Positions 54,237 through 63,777 of a DNA stretch of 64,000 bases are shown one piece after another. A model generated the notes under the pieces. That model worked only from the letters and a program-made list of their open reading frames with translations, was not told the origin of the DNA and did not search any database. Position numbers and translations under genes: made by a program. The DNA is from Chitinophagaceae bacterium DXS (GTDB taxonomy: Bacteria > Bacteroidota > Bacteroidia > Chitinophagales > Chitinophagaceae), in NCBI GenBank assembly GCA_030345135.1, contig CP128386.1, positions 1,573,344 to 1,637,343 of the forward strand. Direction: 5' to 3'. How positions within the stretch are numbered: position 1 is the first letter of the stretch; every line of letters begins with the position of its first letter.

Positions 54237-54836
54237 ATGCACATTAAGAAACGGTATTTATTATTGTTTTTGATCATTGTTCTCGCAGGGTTCTGGCTTA
54301 TCAATAAAAAAATAGTTGAAACAAAGGAAGAACGCAGGTTCAATCTGAGCATGCAGCAATTACGTGGCGTGTCAAAGCTGGTTTTGTGGGAACAGGATTT
54401 TGTACTGAATAATATTCAAACGCAGGAGAAAACCTATTTTGAGTTTTTTAAATCGAAAGAATCAGTATCAACAACTGTAAATGGCAAAATGGGCTTTCAC
54501 ATTGATCTTGCAGACTCCATTCGCACGCACATCAATCGTAACGGTGACACACTTGTTGTATCAGCTCCATTGCAGGTAACTTATGTAAGCCTGGATATGG
54601 GAACACTTCAGCAGGTGAAAGAAGCATCATTAGATCCCTCACTCAATATTGACAAAAACGAAGTAATAAAACACCTGGATCAAAAGGCTTTAGAACAATA
54701 TCTTCCGGTTGTAATTGCAGGCATCCAAAGCAGAATGCTCACAACGCAGGAGCAACAGCTGAGCAGGCTCACAGGTAAACCGGTGAAAATAAAGGTCACA
54801 GAAATGCCGAGAGCTTCGGATTGGAAGGGCGAATAG
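54237..54836 (+). CDS. DUF4230-like membrane-anchored protein
   Basis: A 199-residue protein from the ATG at 54237 (an upstream in-frame start at 54129 adds a leader). One N-terminal helix (about 6-21, LLLFLIIVLAGFWLI) anchors a mixed domain: LRGVSKLVLWEQDFVLNNIQTQE, then GKMGFHIDLADSIRTHINRNGDTLVVSAPLQVTYVSLD. The pattern of a helix plus a repeated beta-structured domain with a Gly-Asp turn fits DUF4230, a Bacteroidota/Firmicutes family of unknown function. The assignment is from memory of the pattern, not a search. Confidence 0.6.
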   Translation: MHIKKRYLLLFLIIVLAGFWLINKKIVETKEERRFNLSMQQLRGVSKLVLWEQDFVLNNIQTQEKTYFEFFKSKESVSTTVNGKMGFHIDLADSIRTHINRNGDTLVVSAPLQVTYVSLDMGTLQQVKEASLDPSLNIDKNEVIKHLDQKALEQYLPVVIAGIQSRMLTTQEQQLSRLTGKPVKIKVTEMPRASDWKGE

Positions 54837-55381
54837 CTATTTCACGCGACGAACACGAAGAAGCGGCGGCGCGGCGAACCCATATGCAGTTTCATTAACG
54901 CAAATAAGCGGAAAATTAATAGACGATCGCAAATCATTATTTTCCGATTAAAATTCAACAAATAGAGTCGCAAGCCTCGCCGGACAACGGTACAAATGAA
55001 CCTCCTTCAAACCAATTCCAAAGGGATGGAATTATTATAGAAGAAAACAGACGTCTGGATCAAAAAACCCCGAAGGGGTGACACAATAAAATGTCACCCC
55101 TTCGTGGTTTTGAGGCGTAATTTCGACCTTTGCTATAATAATCCCATCCCTTCGGGATTGCATTGCATCGGCTTGATGTTCTTAATAAAATTAAACCCCG
55201 TTAACGACACAACTAACGAGCAAGTGCTCATAAAATATAATAGTCAGATCAAGTTTCAGAAGACCTCTGTTATCGTGCCAATAAAAGTATTCGACGCATA
55301 CTCTCCGTGATTCGCCGGCAGAAGTCACTATACAATTGTGTGAAGAATGGCTGACAGCTAATAGCTAAAAGCTGATAGCTC
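54837..55381. other. intergenic region with fold-back element and AGCTAATAGC words
   Basis: 545 bp without a real gene. It includes the fold-back element (55014-55159), a CTAAAAGCTGATAGC word array next to the miaA stop (55347-55382) and otherwise unique sequence. Confidence 0.6.
55014..55159. repeat. nested inverted repeat (MITE- or REP-like)
   Basis: The outer arms (55014-55040 and 55133-55159) match 24 of 27 bases as inverted repeats; the inner arms (55064-55083 and 55092-55111) match 19 of 20 around an 8-nt loop, AAAACCCCGAAGGGGTGACA being the left one. The whole 146-bp element can fold into a cruciform or a transcript hairpin. No coding capacity. Confidence 0.8.
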
Positions 55382-56290
55382 CTACGTTTTTTCCTTTACA
55401 AAGTCCATCACCTCATCCAGTGCTTGTGGATGGAACCATTGCAACGACTGATCTTTTTTAAACCAGGTCATTTGGCGTTTGGCGTAATGGCGGGTGTTGG
55501 TTTTGATCTTTTCTACACTTTCATCTAATGTACATTGATTATTGAAAAAGGCAAACAGTTCTGAGTAACCAACAGTTTGCAGCGCATTGAGGTGTTGGTA
55601 AGGCATGAGAGATCTTACTTCTTCTGCCAGGCCCTGGTGCATCATAATATCCACGCGATGATTCACATTGCGATACAACAGTTCCCGCGGCAATTCCAGT
55701 CCTATTTTAATGATATTAAACGGCCGTGATGCTTTTGTGCCTTTTCTGAAATGAACAATAGATTCGCCCGTTGCCAGCTTTACTTCCAGTGCGCGCATCA
55801 GCCGTTGAGGATTTTGCTGTTCTGCAACACGCCAGAATTCCGGGTCATTCTTTTGCACTTCTTCCTGCAACCATTGCAAACCTGCAGTTTCATAACCAGC
55901 GATAATCATCTGCCTGATAGATGGTGGAACCTGTGGCATGTCATCCATGCCTTCGCAGAATGCTTTTATGTAAAGACCTGTGCCTCCAACCATCACAACT
56001 ACAGCATGCTTTTTAAAAAGCTCCTCCGCACTATCAAGCGCATACTGTTCAAATGTGCCTGCATTTACATCATCATGAATAGAGTGAGAATTGATAAAAT
56101 AATGCTGTACTTCATTCAATTCTTCAACCGAAGGCTTGGCAACTCCAATGTTCAGTTCTGTAAAACACTGTCTTGAATCCGCTGAAATAATTGAGGTTTG
56201 AAATTCCCTGGCCAACTGCAATGACAAAGCCGTCTTCCCTACAGCTGTAGGACCCGCGATAACGATGACAGTGTTTTGAGGAGGCTTCAT
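55382..56290 (-). CDS. miaA: tRNA dimethylallyltransferase
   Basis: A 302-residue enzyme that adds an isoprenyl group to A37 of tRNAs reading UNN codons. The P-loop GPTAVGKT is at residues 13-20, followed by SADSRQCFTELNIGVAKPS, VMVGGTGLYIKAFCEGMD and YAKRQMTWFKKD, all family hallmarks. It is close to the usual length of 300-310. It is monocistronic; a repeat block precedes it. Confidence 0.96.
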   Translation of the reverse strand: MKPPQNTVIVIAGPTAVGKTALSLQLAREFQTSIISADSRQCFTELNIGVAKPSVEELNEVQHYFINSHSIHDDVNAGTFEQYALDSAEELFKKHAVVVMVGGTGLYIKAFCEGMDDMPQVPPSIRQMIIAGYETAGLQWLQEEVQKNDPEFWRVAEQQNPQRLMRALEVKLATGESIVHFRKGTKASRPFNIIKIGLELPRELLYRNVNHRVDIMMHQGLAEEVRSLMPYQHLNALQTVGYSELFAFFNNQCTLDESVEKIKTNTRHYAKRQMTWFKKDQSLQWFHPQALDEVMDFVKEKT

Positions 56291-56296
56291 TGCTAA

Positions 56297-56520
56297 AGTG
56301 AATGGTGAATGGTGAAAGATGCAGGCTTGCGCTTTTTTTGAGTCAATGGTGAATAGTCAATAGTGAAGGATACAAGCTTGCGCCACTTTTCAAAATCAGT
56401 CCTTAAGTCATTGGGTGAATAGTGAATGGTCAATAGCGAAAGATGCAGCCTTCAAAAAACGCAGGCTGTTTCACATTTCACTATTCACCATTCACTATTG
56501 ACTAACTTCACCCTTCACAT
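56297..56520. repeat. paired inverse arrays of GTGAATGG words
   Basis: The left arm (56297-56360, with a partial copy to about 56445) reads GTGAATGGTGAATGGTG variants and includes CAAGCTTGCGC; the right arm (56471-56520) reads TTCACTATTCACCATTCAC, the reverse complement. The NtrC-like gene stops directly at the edge of the right arm. Confidence 0.85.
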
Positions 56521-57680
56521 TATTTCGGCAATACATAATTTGTAACGTCTTCCAGCAAAATAACCTTTCCTGAGAGTATTACCAGTCTTTCCACCACGTT
56601 GCGCAGTTCACGGATGTTTCCGGTCCAGTTATGTTTTTGCAAAGCATCCATTGCTTTCGGATCAATATCTTTTCGTGCCTGGCCATATTCGCCGGCAATA
56701 TCATCAAGGAATTTTTCAACCAGCAACGGCACGTCTTCCCTTCTGTCATTCAACGATGGCACGTGAATTAGTATCACACTCAAACGGTGATACAAATCGA
56801 GCCTGAAGTTTTTTTCCTCCACTTCCTTCATCAGATCCTTATTGGTAGCTGCCACCACCCTTACGTCAACGGGAATTTCCTTATCGCCACCAACACGCGT
56901 GATCTTTCCTTCCTGCAAAGCACGTAGCACTTTAGCCTGTGCACTAAGGCTCATGTCTCCGATCTCATCTAAAAATAATGTACCGCCATTTGCCTGTTCA
57001 AACTTACCGATACGTTGTTTGATAGCAGATGTGAATGATCCTTTTTCATGACCAAACAATTCACTTTCAATCAACTCACCGGGAATGGCCGCACAGTTCA
57101 CTTCTACCAACGGACCATCAGCCCTGTTACTCTTTTCATGTATCCACCTTGCCACCAGTTCTTTACCTGCGCCATTCTCACCTGTTATAAGGCAACGTGC
57201 ATCAGTAGGTGCAACTTTCTCGATCGTATCTTTAATGCGTGTGATAGCATCACTTGCGCCAATCATTTCCTGCACCTTGCTCACCTTACGTTTCAAAACA
57301 CGTGTTTCCTTAGCTAGTACGGTTTTATCCATCGCGTTGCGAATGGTGATCAGCAATCTGTTCAGATCTGGCGGCTTGGATATATAATCATAAGCGCCTT
57401 TCTTAACTGCTTCAACGGCGGTTTCAATATTACCGTGTCCGCTGATCATAATAATGGGAACATCGGGATTAACTTCGCCTGCCTTTGTCAAAAATTCGAG
57501 CCCGTCGAGTTTGGGCATTTTTATATCGCAAAGAACTACATCATAATTATTAGCGGTAAACAACTTCCAACCTTCTTCACCGTCCGCCGCTTCTGAGACT
57601 TTAAAACCTTCGTTGCTTAAAATGTCTTTTAATACGTTTCGAATGGCTCTTTCATCATCTACAATGAGAATATTCGACAT
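56520..57680 (-). CDS. NtrC-like sigma-54 activator without HTH domain
   Basis: A 386-residue two-domain regulator from the ATG at 57680 (a start at 57767 adds 29 unlike residues). The receiver domain has D52 (VLCDIKMPKLDG). The AAA+ domain has Walker A GENGAGKE (167-174), Walker B TLFLDEIG (234-241), VAATNKDL, and arginine-rich FRLDLYHRL. The sigma-54 loop normally reading GAFTGA is GSFTSA (214-219), and the protein ends at NYVLPK without a Fis-type HTH. It may act from solution, like FlgR. No kinase gene is adjacent. Confidence 0.9.
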   Translation of the reverse strand: MSNILIVDDERAIRNVLKDILSNEGFKVSEAADGEEGWKLFTANNYDVVLCDIKMPKLDGLEFLTKAGEVNPDVPIIMISGHGNIETAVEAVKKGAYDYISKPPDLNRLLITIRNAMDKTVLAKETRVLKRKVSKVQEMIGASDAITRIKDTIEKVAPTDARCLITGENGAGKELVARWIHEKSNRADGPLVEVNCAAIPGELIESELFGHEKGSFTSAIKQRIGKFEQANGGTLFLDEIGDMSLSAQAKVLRALQEGKITRVGGDKEIPVDVRVVAATNKDLMKEVEEKNFRLDLYHRLSVILIHVPSLNDRREDVPLLVEKFLDDIAGEYGQARKDIDPKAMDALQKHNWTGNIRELRNVVERLVILSGKVILLEDVTNYVLPK

Positions 57681-58206
57681 GTTTTCCTTTTTTAAGGCTG
57701 CTAAGATAGGGAATGCAATGTTTTGAAAGTTGGGCCGTTCGTTAAAGTACAAGGTAATTTTACGCACAACAGCATTATTTGGGCATATAAAATGAATTAG
57801 AAATCAGTTTAAATTGAATTCTTCTCTAATGCCAATAAATGTGCTGACGTTAAATTGAAACAATGGCATGTTGATTTAAGTACGATTTACGAAGCCCGCC
57901 CGCGCCGAATGCACATTCGGATGGGTACGAAGTACATAATTTTAGGCTTGTTCATTTTTTTCAACCTCTTTAAGGCCAATGTCACTTAGTTAAGAGCATT
58001 TAAAGCTACGGCGGAGCTCCCTGTTTATAGAAAATCGGGATTTAAAAATATCATCGGACTCCAGCGGAGTCTCCTGTAACGCTTGACAGGTAGCTCCTAC
58101 CGGAGCTTGAACGAACTATTTTTTTCTTTCTACAAACGGGATGCTCCTGCCCTTAAGGCGACGGTAATAATAAAAAAATTAACGTTCAACCTTTTTATCG
58201 ATAAAA
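57681..58206. mobile_element. MITE-like element copy 2 and TACGAAGC words
   Basis: Positions 57879-57945 carry TACGAAGTAC words around an inverted CCGAATG / CATTCGG motif, related to the unit at 1-262. From 57980 (TGTCACTTAGTTAAG, one mismatch to the 23182 end) to about 58150 the sequence is the reverse complement of the element at 23182-23386; its far end has lost the matching terminal repeat. No gene. Confidence 0.75.
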
Positions 58207-59736
58207 CTATTTTCCCTCGCCGTCCAATGCCTTCATAAGGAAAGTTGATACTTCAGGCTTGCTGTGTTCATCTTTCATGATCTGTTCCATCTTTTTTATA
58301 ATGTCAGGATGTTCGCTGGCTACATCATGTTGCTCCTGAATATCTGAAGACAAATCAAATAATTGAATCTTCAGATTACCCTTATGAATATTCATGCGTA
58401 TACCTTTCCAGTTGTCTATGCGTACGGCCTGCTGGCCGCCTGATTCAGGAAACTCCCAATACAAAAATGGATGCTTTTGTTGCTTTGCATTCTGCCCAAT
58501 CAACGTGGGCAGATAGCTGATCCCATCTATTTGTTTTGGTGCAGAGACGCCAATGATATCGCATAGTGTAGGCATAAAATCCCAATTGGCGGCGATATGA
58601 TCGGTTTTGCTTTCGGTTTTTATTTTGCCGGGCCAGGTAATGATGAAAGGCTCACGTATGCCGCCTTCGTGTACATAACCTTTACCCCAGCCCTGCTCAC
58701 TTTTAAATGGTCCCCCGCTGTTGAACCAGGGCGAGTCAGTTCCTCCGTTATAAGAAGGTCCGTTGTCACTCGTAAAAACAATGATCGTATTGTCGTAGAG
58801 ATTTAATGCTTTTAGTTTGCTGACCAGTTTACCAATTTCTTCATCTAAAGCAGACACCATCGCCGCATAGGTAGCGCGTGGATAGCGGCAAGGAAAATAA
58901 CTGCCACCGGTAAATGGCTTTTCATCACCAAATTTCCTGTGATAATAATCAACCCATTTTTGAGGCGCCTGTAATGACACATGGGGTAGCGGACTTGCGT
59001 AATATAAAAAGAATGGTGCTGACTTATTTTTATCAATAAAACGTAATGCAGCACTGATCAGAAAGTCAGAAGCATAATCACGTTGCTGATACTTCGCATA
59101 ATTTTTTTCATCCAAGGAATCCAGATCAGCGGGAAATTTCACGTTCGGATCTTCGGCATTATTGTTCAACGCAACGCGTGATTCATTTTCCCAAAGATGC
59201 CCCGGATAATACGTATGATCTTCACGCTGACAAATAAAGCCATAGAAATAATCAAAGCCCTGTCTGTTGGGAAGCCCATCTGTCATAGGTGCGCCGAGTC
59301 CCCATTTACCAACAATACCAGTCGTATAACCAGCTTGCTTACACATCTCTGCAATGGTGATTGTAGAATCGGGTATCGGCCTTTGCCCTTCCAGGAAGGG
59401 ATTTGCTTCCATGGCTTTATAATCCCAAACCGGCCCACGTTGAGCCCACTCATCATTGCCCCTGATATATGCATGGCCCGAATGTTTTCCCGTCATTAGC
59501 AGATATCGCGAAGGTGCGCAAACCGGATCGGCATAGTATTGGGTAAACAACATGCCTTTTTTTGCAAGCGCATCAATATTGGGCGTTTCAATTTTGGTTT
59601 GCCCCATAGCGCCAATGTCGCCGTATCCCAGATCATCAGCGAGTATGTAAATGATATTCGGCTTCTTCTGAGCCTGCAATATGTTCGTTGCTCCTGTCAC
59701 GCAAAGAAGTGATATAAATAGCCCGATTTTTTTCAT
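58207..59736 (-). CDS. exported S1 sulfatase, Cys type (I)
   Basis: A 509-residue sulfatase with a signal peptide (MKKIGLFISLLCVTGATNILQAQ). The metal site starts at ADDLGYGD; the formylglycine motif is CAPSR with C73, so an anaerobic or FGE-type maturase is required (none in the window). Further family features are GIVGKWGLG, FTSDNGPS and [13 protein letters not shown]. It removes sulfate esters from a glycan in the periplasm. It is 409 bp downstream of a second sulfatase on the same strand, in the SusCD-2 locus. Confidence 0.95.
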   Translation of the reverse strand: MKKIGLFISLLCVTGATNILQAQKKPNIIYILADDLGYGDIGAMGQTKIETPNIDALAKKGMLFTQYYADPVCAPSRYLLMTGKHSGHAYIRGNDEWAQRGPVWDYKAMEANPFLEGQRPIPDSTITIAEMCKQAGYTTGIVGKWGLGAPMTDGLPNRQGFDYFYGFICQREDHTYYPGHLWENESRVALNNNAEDPNVKFPADLDSLDEKNYAKYQQRDYASDFLISAALRFIDKNKSAPFFLYYASPLPHVSLQAPQKWVDYYHRKFGDEKPFTGGSYFPCRYPRATYAAMVSALDEEIGKLVSKLKALNLYDNTIIVFTSDNGPSYNGGTDSPWFNSGGPFKSEQGWGKGYVHEGGIREPFIITWPGKIKTESKTDHIAANWDFMPTLCDIIGVSAPKQIDGISYLPTLIGQNAKQQKHPFLYWEFPESGGQQAVRIDNWKGIRMNIHKGNLKIQLFDLSSDIQEQHDVASEHPDIIKKMEQIMKDEHSKPEVSTFLMKALDGEGK

Positions 59737-60145
59737 GTGAAGCTATTGTTGACAGCTGCCAGCAATGAGCCATCAGCTATCAGCTTTTTTGAAATTGTAA
59801 TTTATTCTCGTGATAGTCGAATACCTGCCGTATATCACATCAAATTGATAGTCGGAAAACCGCTCCCATCGTGCCATTGACAGATTTATAACAGTTGCAA
59901 TTTTTCCGGAGGGAATTAAGCTCAATAGAAATGATCGAATCGAGAATCTCATAGCTCGTTAGGGCTTTAACCAAACAAAGAGGTTAATGTCCTACGGACA
60001 AAAGGACCTTGTATGTCAGGATTTCTATTGAACTTAAAGTCCTACGGACTAAAGCAGTATCGTAGACGAAAGGAGTCATCTCCTAAAGCAGATGATGCAT
60101 GACTAAACGATGTCGCATTGTCAATTTTCAATTCTCCATTATCCA
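59737..60145. repeat. REP-like GTCCTACGGAC hairpins between the sulfatase genes
   Basis: 409 bp. AGCTATCAGC words lie at 59750-59786. The 11-bp hairpin word GTCCTACGGAC occurs at 59989-59999 and 60039-60049, 50 bp apart, each within an AAAG context. The rest is unique sequence and short TTTTCAATT words. No gene. Confidence 0.65.
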
Positions 60146-61516
60146 TTAATTTTCCTTTCCTCCTGTAAACGCATCAAACAGTGCCTTCAGCTCTTTTGCT
60201 TTGTCAGGAAACTCGTCAATGACGTTCGTCCGTTCACTCGGATCATAACCGAGGTTAAATAACTCTTTACCTGCCGGTTGCTCTTTATTGACAATTCCAT
60301 TTGCCGAAGCAGTTTTTACTTCGCGGTATTTCCAATTGCCATCACGAACAGCTTCAAGTATTCCGTTGTTGACAATATAAATCGGCCTGTGCTGGTAGGT
60401 CTTTCGATCAGCTTTTCCTGTAAGCAGGTCCGTGATATCCTGTCCATCCAATGTTCTTCCCTGTGGCAATGGAGCCTTTGTAATGCGCGCCAGTGTTGGC
60501 AACACATCAAGATTACTGATAGGATTGGTTAACGTAACACCTGCAGTAGCATGATTCTTCCAATAGAAAATAAATGGTTCACGAATCCCTCCTTCGTATG
60601 ATTGACCTTTAGATCCCCTGAAAACGCCTGCTGTGCCTGCATGCCAGCGCTTGGTTGCGTTGTCGCCAGACATACGTGCAGGGAATTCTATCCACGGACC
60701 ATTATCGCTGGAGAACATAAAAATCGTGTTATCCAACATTTTTTTCTCGTCCAGTTTTTTCCAAAGTTGTGCGAGACTGCTGTCAAGCTCTTCTACGACT
60801 GCACCCAGCGCCCCCCCCTCCTGGTGTCCTGCGAGATAACTTGCCTTCGCAGCGAATGCAACGGGGAGATGCGGCATGTTATAAGCAAGATATAGGAAGA
60901 ACGGCTGATCCTTCTTTTGTTTGTCAATTAAAGCGATCGCTTCTTTGGTATATAAGTGTGTCAGTGACGAATCTTCTGGCTTGAATACTTCAGGCGTACG
61001 GTTGCGGTAGATCTTGAGCGTTGTATCTGTTTGCACGTAAGGAGCATGATAGTCATGGCTATACAACATACCATAATACGAATCAAAACCCTGGGCAGTG
61101 GGATAATTGAAATCATGCTTATCGCCCAGGTGCCATTTTCCGATCATTGCTGTTGTGTAGCCAGCTTTCTTCAGCATTTCAGCAATGGTTACTTCCTGAT
61201 CAGGAAGTCCCAGGGGAGATCCCGGCGGAATTGGATACGGCAGGTTATATCTTGACGCATAACGACCTGTTAGCAATGATGCACGTGAAGGCGTACAAGA
61301 AGGACTTGACACTACATAATTCGTTGCCTTGATACCTGCTGCGGCAACCGAATCAAGAAAAGGCGTCTGGATAACAGGATTACCATAGCTACTCAGATCT
61401 GAGTAGCCCAGGTCATCAGTAAGAACGAAAATGATATTTGGCTTCTGCTGTGCATGCGATACGCTGGTCCATACACAAAGGCCTGTCAGTAATGCTAAAA
61501 ACCTGGATTTTTTCAT
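60146..61516 (-). CDS. exported S1 sulfatase, Cys type (II)
   Basis: A 456-residue sulfatase with a signal peptide ([23 protein letters not shown]). It has TDDLGYSD, the formylglycine motif CTPSR with C74, [26 protein letters not shown] and [12 protein letters not shown]. It differs from its neighbour in the insert between Cys and GKWHLG, so the two probably cut different sulfate positions. It stands 644 bp after susD, across a repeat block, and belongs to the same sulfated-glycan locus. Confidence 0.95.
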   Translation of the reverse strand: MKKSRFLALLTGLCVWTSVSHAQQKPNIIFVLTDDLGYSDLSSYGNPVIQTPFLDSVAAAGIKATNYVVSSPSCTPSRASLLTGRYASRYNLPYPIPPGSPLGLPDQEVTIAEMLKKAGYTTAMIGKWHLGDKHDFNYPTAQGFDSYYGMLYSHDYHAPYVQTDTTLKIYRNRTPEVFKPEDSSLTHLYTKEAIALIDKQKKDQPFFLYLAYNMPHLPVAFAAKASYLAGHQEGGALGAVVEELDSSLAQLWKKLDEKKMLDNTIFMFSSDNGPWIEFPARMSGDNATKRWHAGTAGVFRGSKGQSYEGGIREPFIFYWKNHATAGVTLTNPISNLDVLPTLARITKAPLPQGRTLDGQDITDLLTGKADRKTYQHRPIYIVNNGILEAVRDGNWKYREVKTASANGIVNKEQPAGKELFNLGYDPSERTNVIDEFPDKAKELKALFDAFTGGKEN

Positions 61517-62160
61517 TGTTGCTTGCGTTGAAGGGCTATCAGCTATCAGCTATCAGCTGTCAGCTTGTAGCCCATGAATATTTAATTGCCAATAATTTTT
61601 ACACGGGATACTTTAAAGCGTATACCTATACCATTCTCTGCATCACAAATCGCAGATCAACATCTTACATTCCCCCACTCATCCGGCTTCCGTACCTCGT
61701 ACTTCGTAATTCGTACTTCCATCATCATTTTCGCCCACATCGTACATCATACATCGTACATCGTACACCTGACATCTAACATTGTACATCCCCTCATCCG
61801 GCTTCCGTACTTCGTACTTCGTAATTCGTACTTTCCACATCGTACACCTCACATCTAACATCGTACATCTCCACATCCGGCTTCCGTACCTCGTACTTCG
61901 TAATTCGTACTTCCATCATCATTTTCGCCCACATCTTACATCATACATCGTACATCGTACACCTGACATCTAACATTGTACATTCCCTCATCCGGCTTCC
62001 GTACTTCGTACTTCGTAATTCGTACTTTCCACATCGTACACCTCACATCTAACATCGTACATCTCCACATCCGGCTTCCGTACTTCGTACTTCGTAATTC
62101 GTACTTTCCACATCGTACATCGTACATCATACATCGTACATCTTACACCTAACTTTCCCC
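61517..62160. repeat. 194-bp higher-order tandem repeat and AGCTATCAGC words
   Basis: AGCTATCAGC words lie at 61535-61570. From 61681 the landmark ATCCGGCTTCCGTAC recurs at 61681, 61796, 61875, 61990 and 62069: steps 115, 79, 115, 79. The unit is therefore 194 bp (115 plus 79), twice nearly identical and a third partial copy to about 62155. Words TACTTCGTAATTCGTAC and CATCGTACATC fill it. They are inverse to those at 1-262. No gene. Confidence 0.92.
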
Positions 62161-63747
62161 TCACCATCCCGCATTCTGCGTCAAATTCCCGTTCTGGTCT
62201 CTTTCTGTTTGCGGAACAGGCCAGAGATAATGCTTGGATGCATCGAACAACCTGTTAACCGCAACCTGCACGACTTTTGTAGCGCCGCTGTTGTCTTTAT
62301 AGGTTATTCCGTAAACAGGTCCGGGAACCACTGTTGCCGCTGTTTTCCACCTTCGGATATCCTGCAGATGCAGCCCTTCGAAAGCCAGCTCAATTGTACG
62401 TTCCTGTCGCACCGCTGCACGAAGCTGATCCCTCGTCAAATTGTTTGAAACAGATGGCAATATAACATCAGATCTTGTATTTCGAACAGCATTAATGGCA
62501 TCATATACCGATTGATCTATCGTATTTGCCTCAATTTTGGCTTCTGCATAAGTGAGCAGCACTTCAGCATAACGCAACAGGATAATGTTAATACCATTGT
62601 TAGAAGGATTTGCGTAATCCTCTTTATTGACATATTTTTTAATATTAAAACCTGTTGTTGACGCTATGTAGGTGTTACCCACTGCATCCGGTGTACCACT
62701 GTTTGGGGCAGGATGAAATATAGACCCGTCAGGCAATGTATCTCCATCAAGAAAAACGGAAAAACCAAGTCTCGGATCCCTGTTTGCATAGGGATTATCC
62801 GGATCATAACCGCTGGAAGGATCTGTAATATTTACACCCTGTGCTGTTTGATACTGGTCAACCGCTGCTTTTGTGGGCACATACGTGCTTTGACTGCTCT
62901 TCTGACTGTACGGTGCCAGCAAATTAAATACGCCGTTTGAATACGTTGAAGTAATAAACTGCTTATCAAGAATCACCTCGCTATTGTTTTCCGCAGCATA
63001 AGAAAACAGTTTGCCATAAGTGGGATAAAGCTTGTACACATTTAAGTCAATTACCGCTTTTGCAGTAGTTGCAGCAGCCTCATAGCGGCCGGCATACAGA
63101 TCTGCTCTTGCTTTCAGTGCCAATGCTGCACCGCGTGTAATGCGTCCGACATTATTTCCTGAATAAGATAACGGCAGTGTATTGACTATGTCTGACAATT
63201 CTGCGTCAATAAAGTCATAGATTGTTGCAACCGGCTCTCTTTTCAACTGCCTTGCATCGTCGATGGACAAACTGGAAGTAACCAGGGGCACATCCCCATA
63301 CAGGCTGGCTAATTTTACATACTGGTAAGCCCGCAGAAACCTCGCCTCTGCTTTGTAGCGTTTAAAGGTTGTGCTATCAGTGACTGTGGTGATCTTGCCA
63401 ACATTATCCAGGAAATAATTCGCCGCAGCAATACCAGTGTATGCGTTGCTCCACTCACTATAAATTTTGGAACTTGTTGCATCGTATGTACCAAGCTCTA
63501 TAAATGCATCTACGGCAAAAGGCTGGTTAACATGCGCAAGATCTGTAAACGCATCCCATGCAAAAATGTTGGTACCATCAAGATCGCGATACAAGGAATT
63601 TACGGCCACTTCGGCATCAGATTGTGTCTTCCAGAAAACGTTTTCTGAAAGCCTGTCGTTGGGAACGGTATCGAGCAGGTCTTTTGAGCAGGAGAATAAT
63701 CCCACTGACAGCAATAAGACCAAATATTTTTTATAGTTATTTTTCAT
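62161..63747 (-). CDS. RagB/SusD-family nutrient uptake lipoprotein
   Basis: A 528-residue SusD from the ATG at 63747 (63756 is three codons upstream). The lipobox Cys follows a VLLLSVGLFSC signal. Family features are DTVPNDRLSENVFWKTQSDAEVAVNSLY, the TPR region (TTFKRYKAEARFLRAYQYVKLASLYGDVPLVT) and the ending ELAFEGLHLQDIRRWK...YLWPVPQTERDQNGNLTQNAGW. It binds a glycan at the cell surface for the adjacent SusC. The two downstream sulfatases suggest a sulfated polysaccharide. Confidence 0.95.
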   Translation of the reverse strand: MKNNYKKYLVLLLSVGLFSCSKDLLDTVPNDRLSENVFWKTQSDAEVAVNSLYRDLDGTNIFAWDAFTDLAHVNQPFAVDAFIELGTYDATSSKIYSEWSNAYTGIAAANYFLDNVGKITTVTDSTTFKRYKAEARFLRAYQYVKLASLYGDVPLVTSSLSIDDARQLKREPVATIYDFIDAELSDIVNTLPLSYSGNNVGRITRGAALALKARADLYAGRYEAAATTAKAVIDLNVYKLYPTYGKLFSYAAENNSEVILDKQFITSTYSNGVFNLLAPYSQKSSQSTYVPTKAAVDQYQTAQGVNITDPSSGYDPDNPYANRDPRLGFSVFLDGDTLPDGSIFHPAPNSGTPDAVGNTYIASTTGFNIKKYVNKEDYANPSNNGINIILLRYAEVLLTYAEAKIEANTIDQSVYDAINAVRNTRSDVILPSVSNNLTRDQLRAAVRQERTIELAFEGLHLQDIRRWKTAATVVPGPVYGITYKDNSGATKVVQVAVNRLFDASKHYLWPVPQTERDQNGNLTQNAGW

Positions 63748-63777
63748 ATAATTCAAAGTTTCAGCTACTGCTTTCCA

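Noticed and set aside
55104-55310. 68-residue frame next to the fold-back element
   Set aside because: It runs through the right arm of the inverted repeat; nothing supports expression.
61681-62155. CRISPR-like direct repeats
   Set aside because: The spacing alternates 115/79 and the intervening sequence is itself repeated, so there are no unique spacers.
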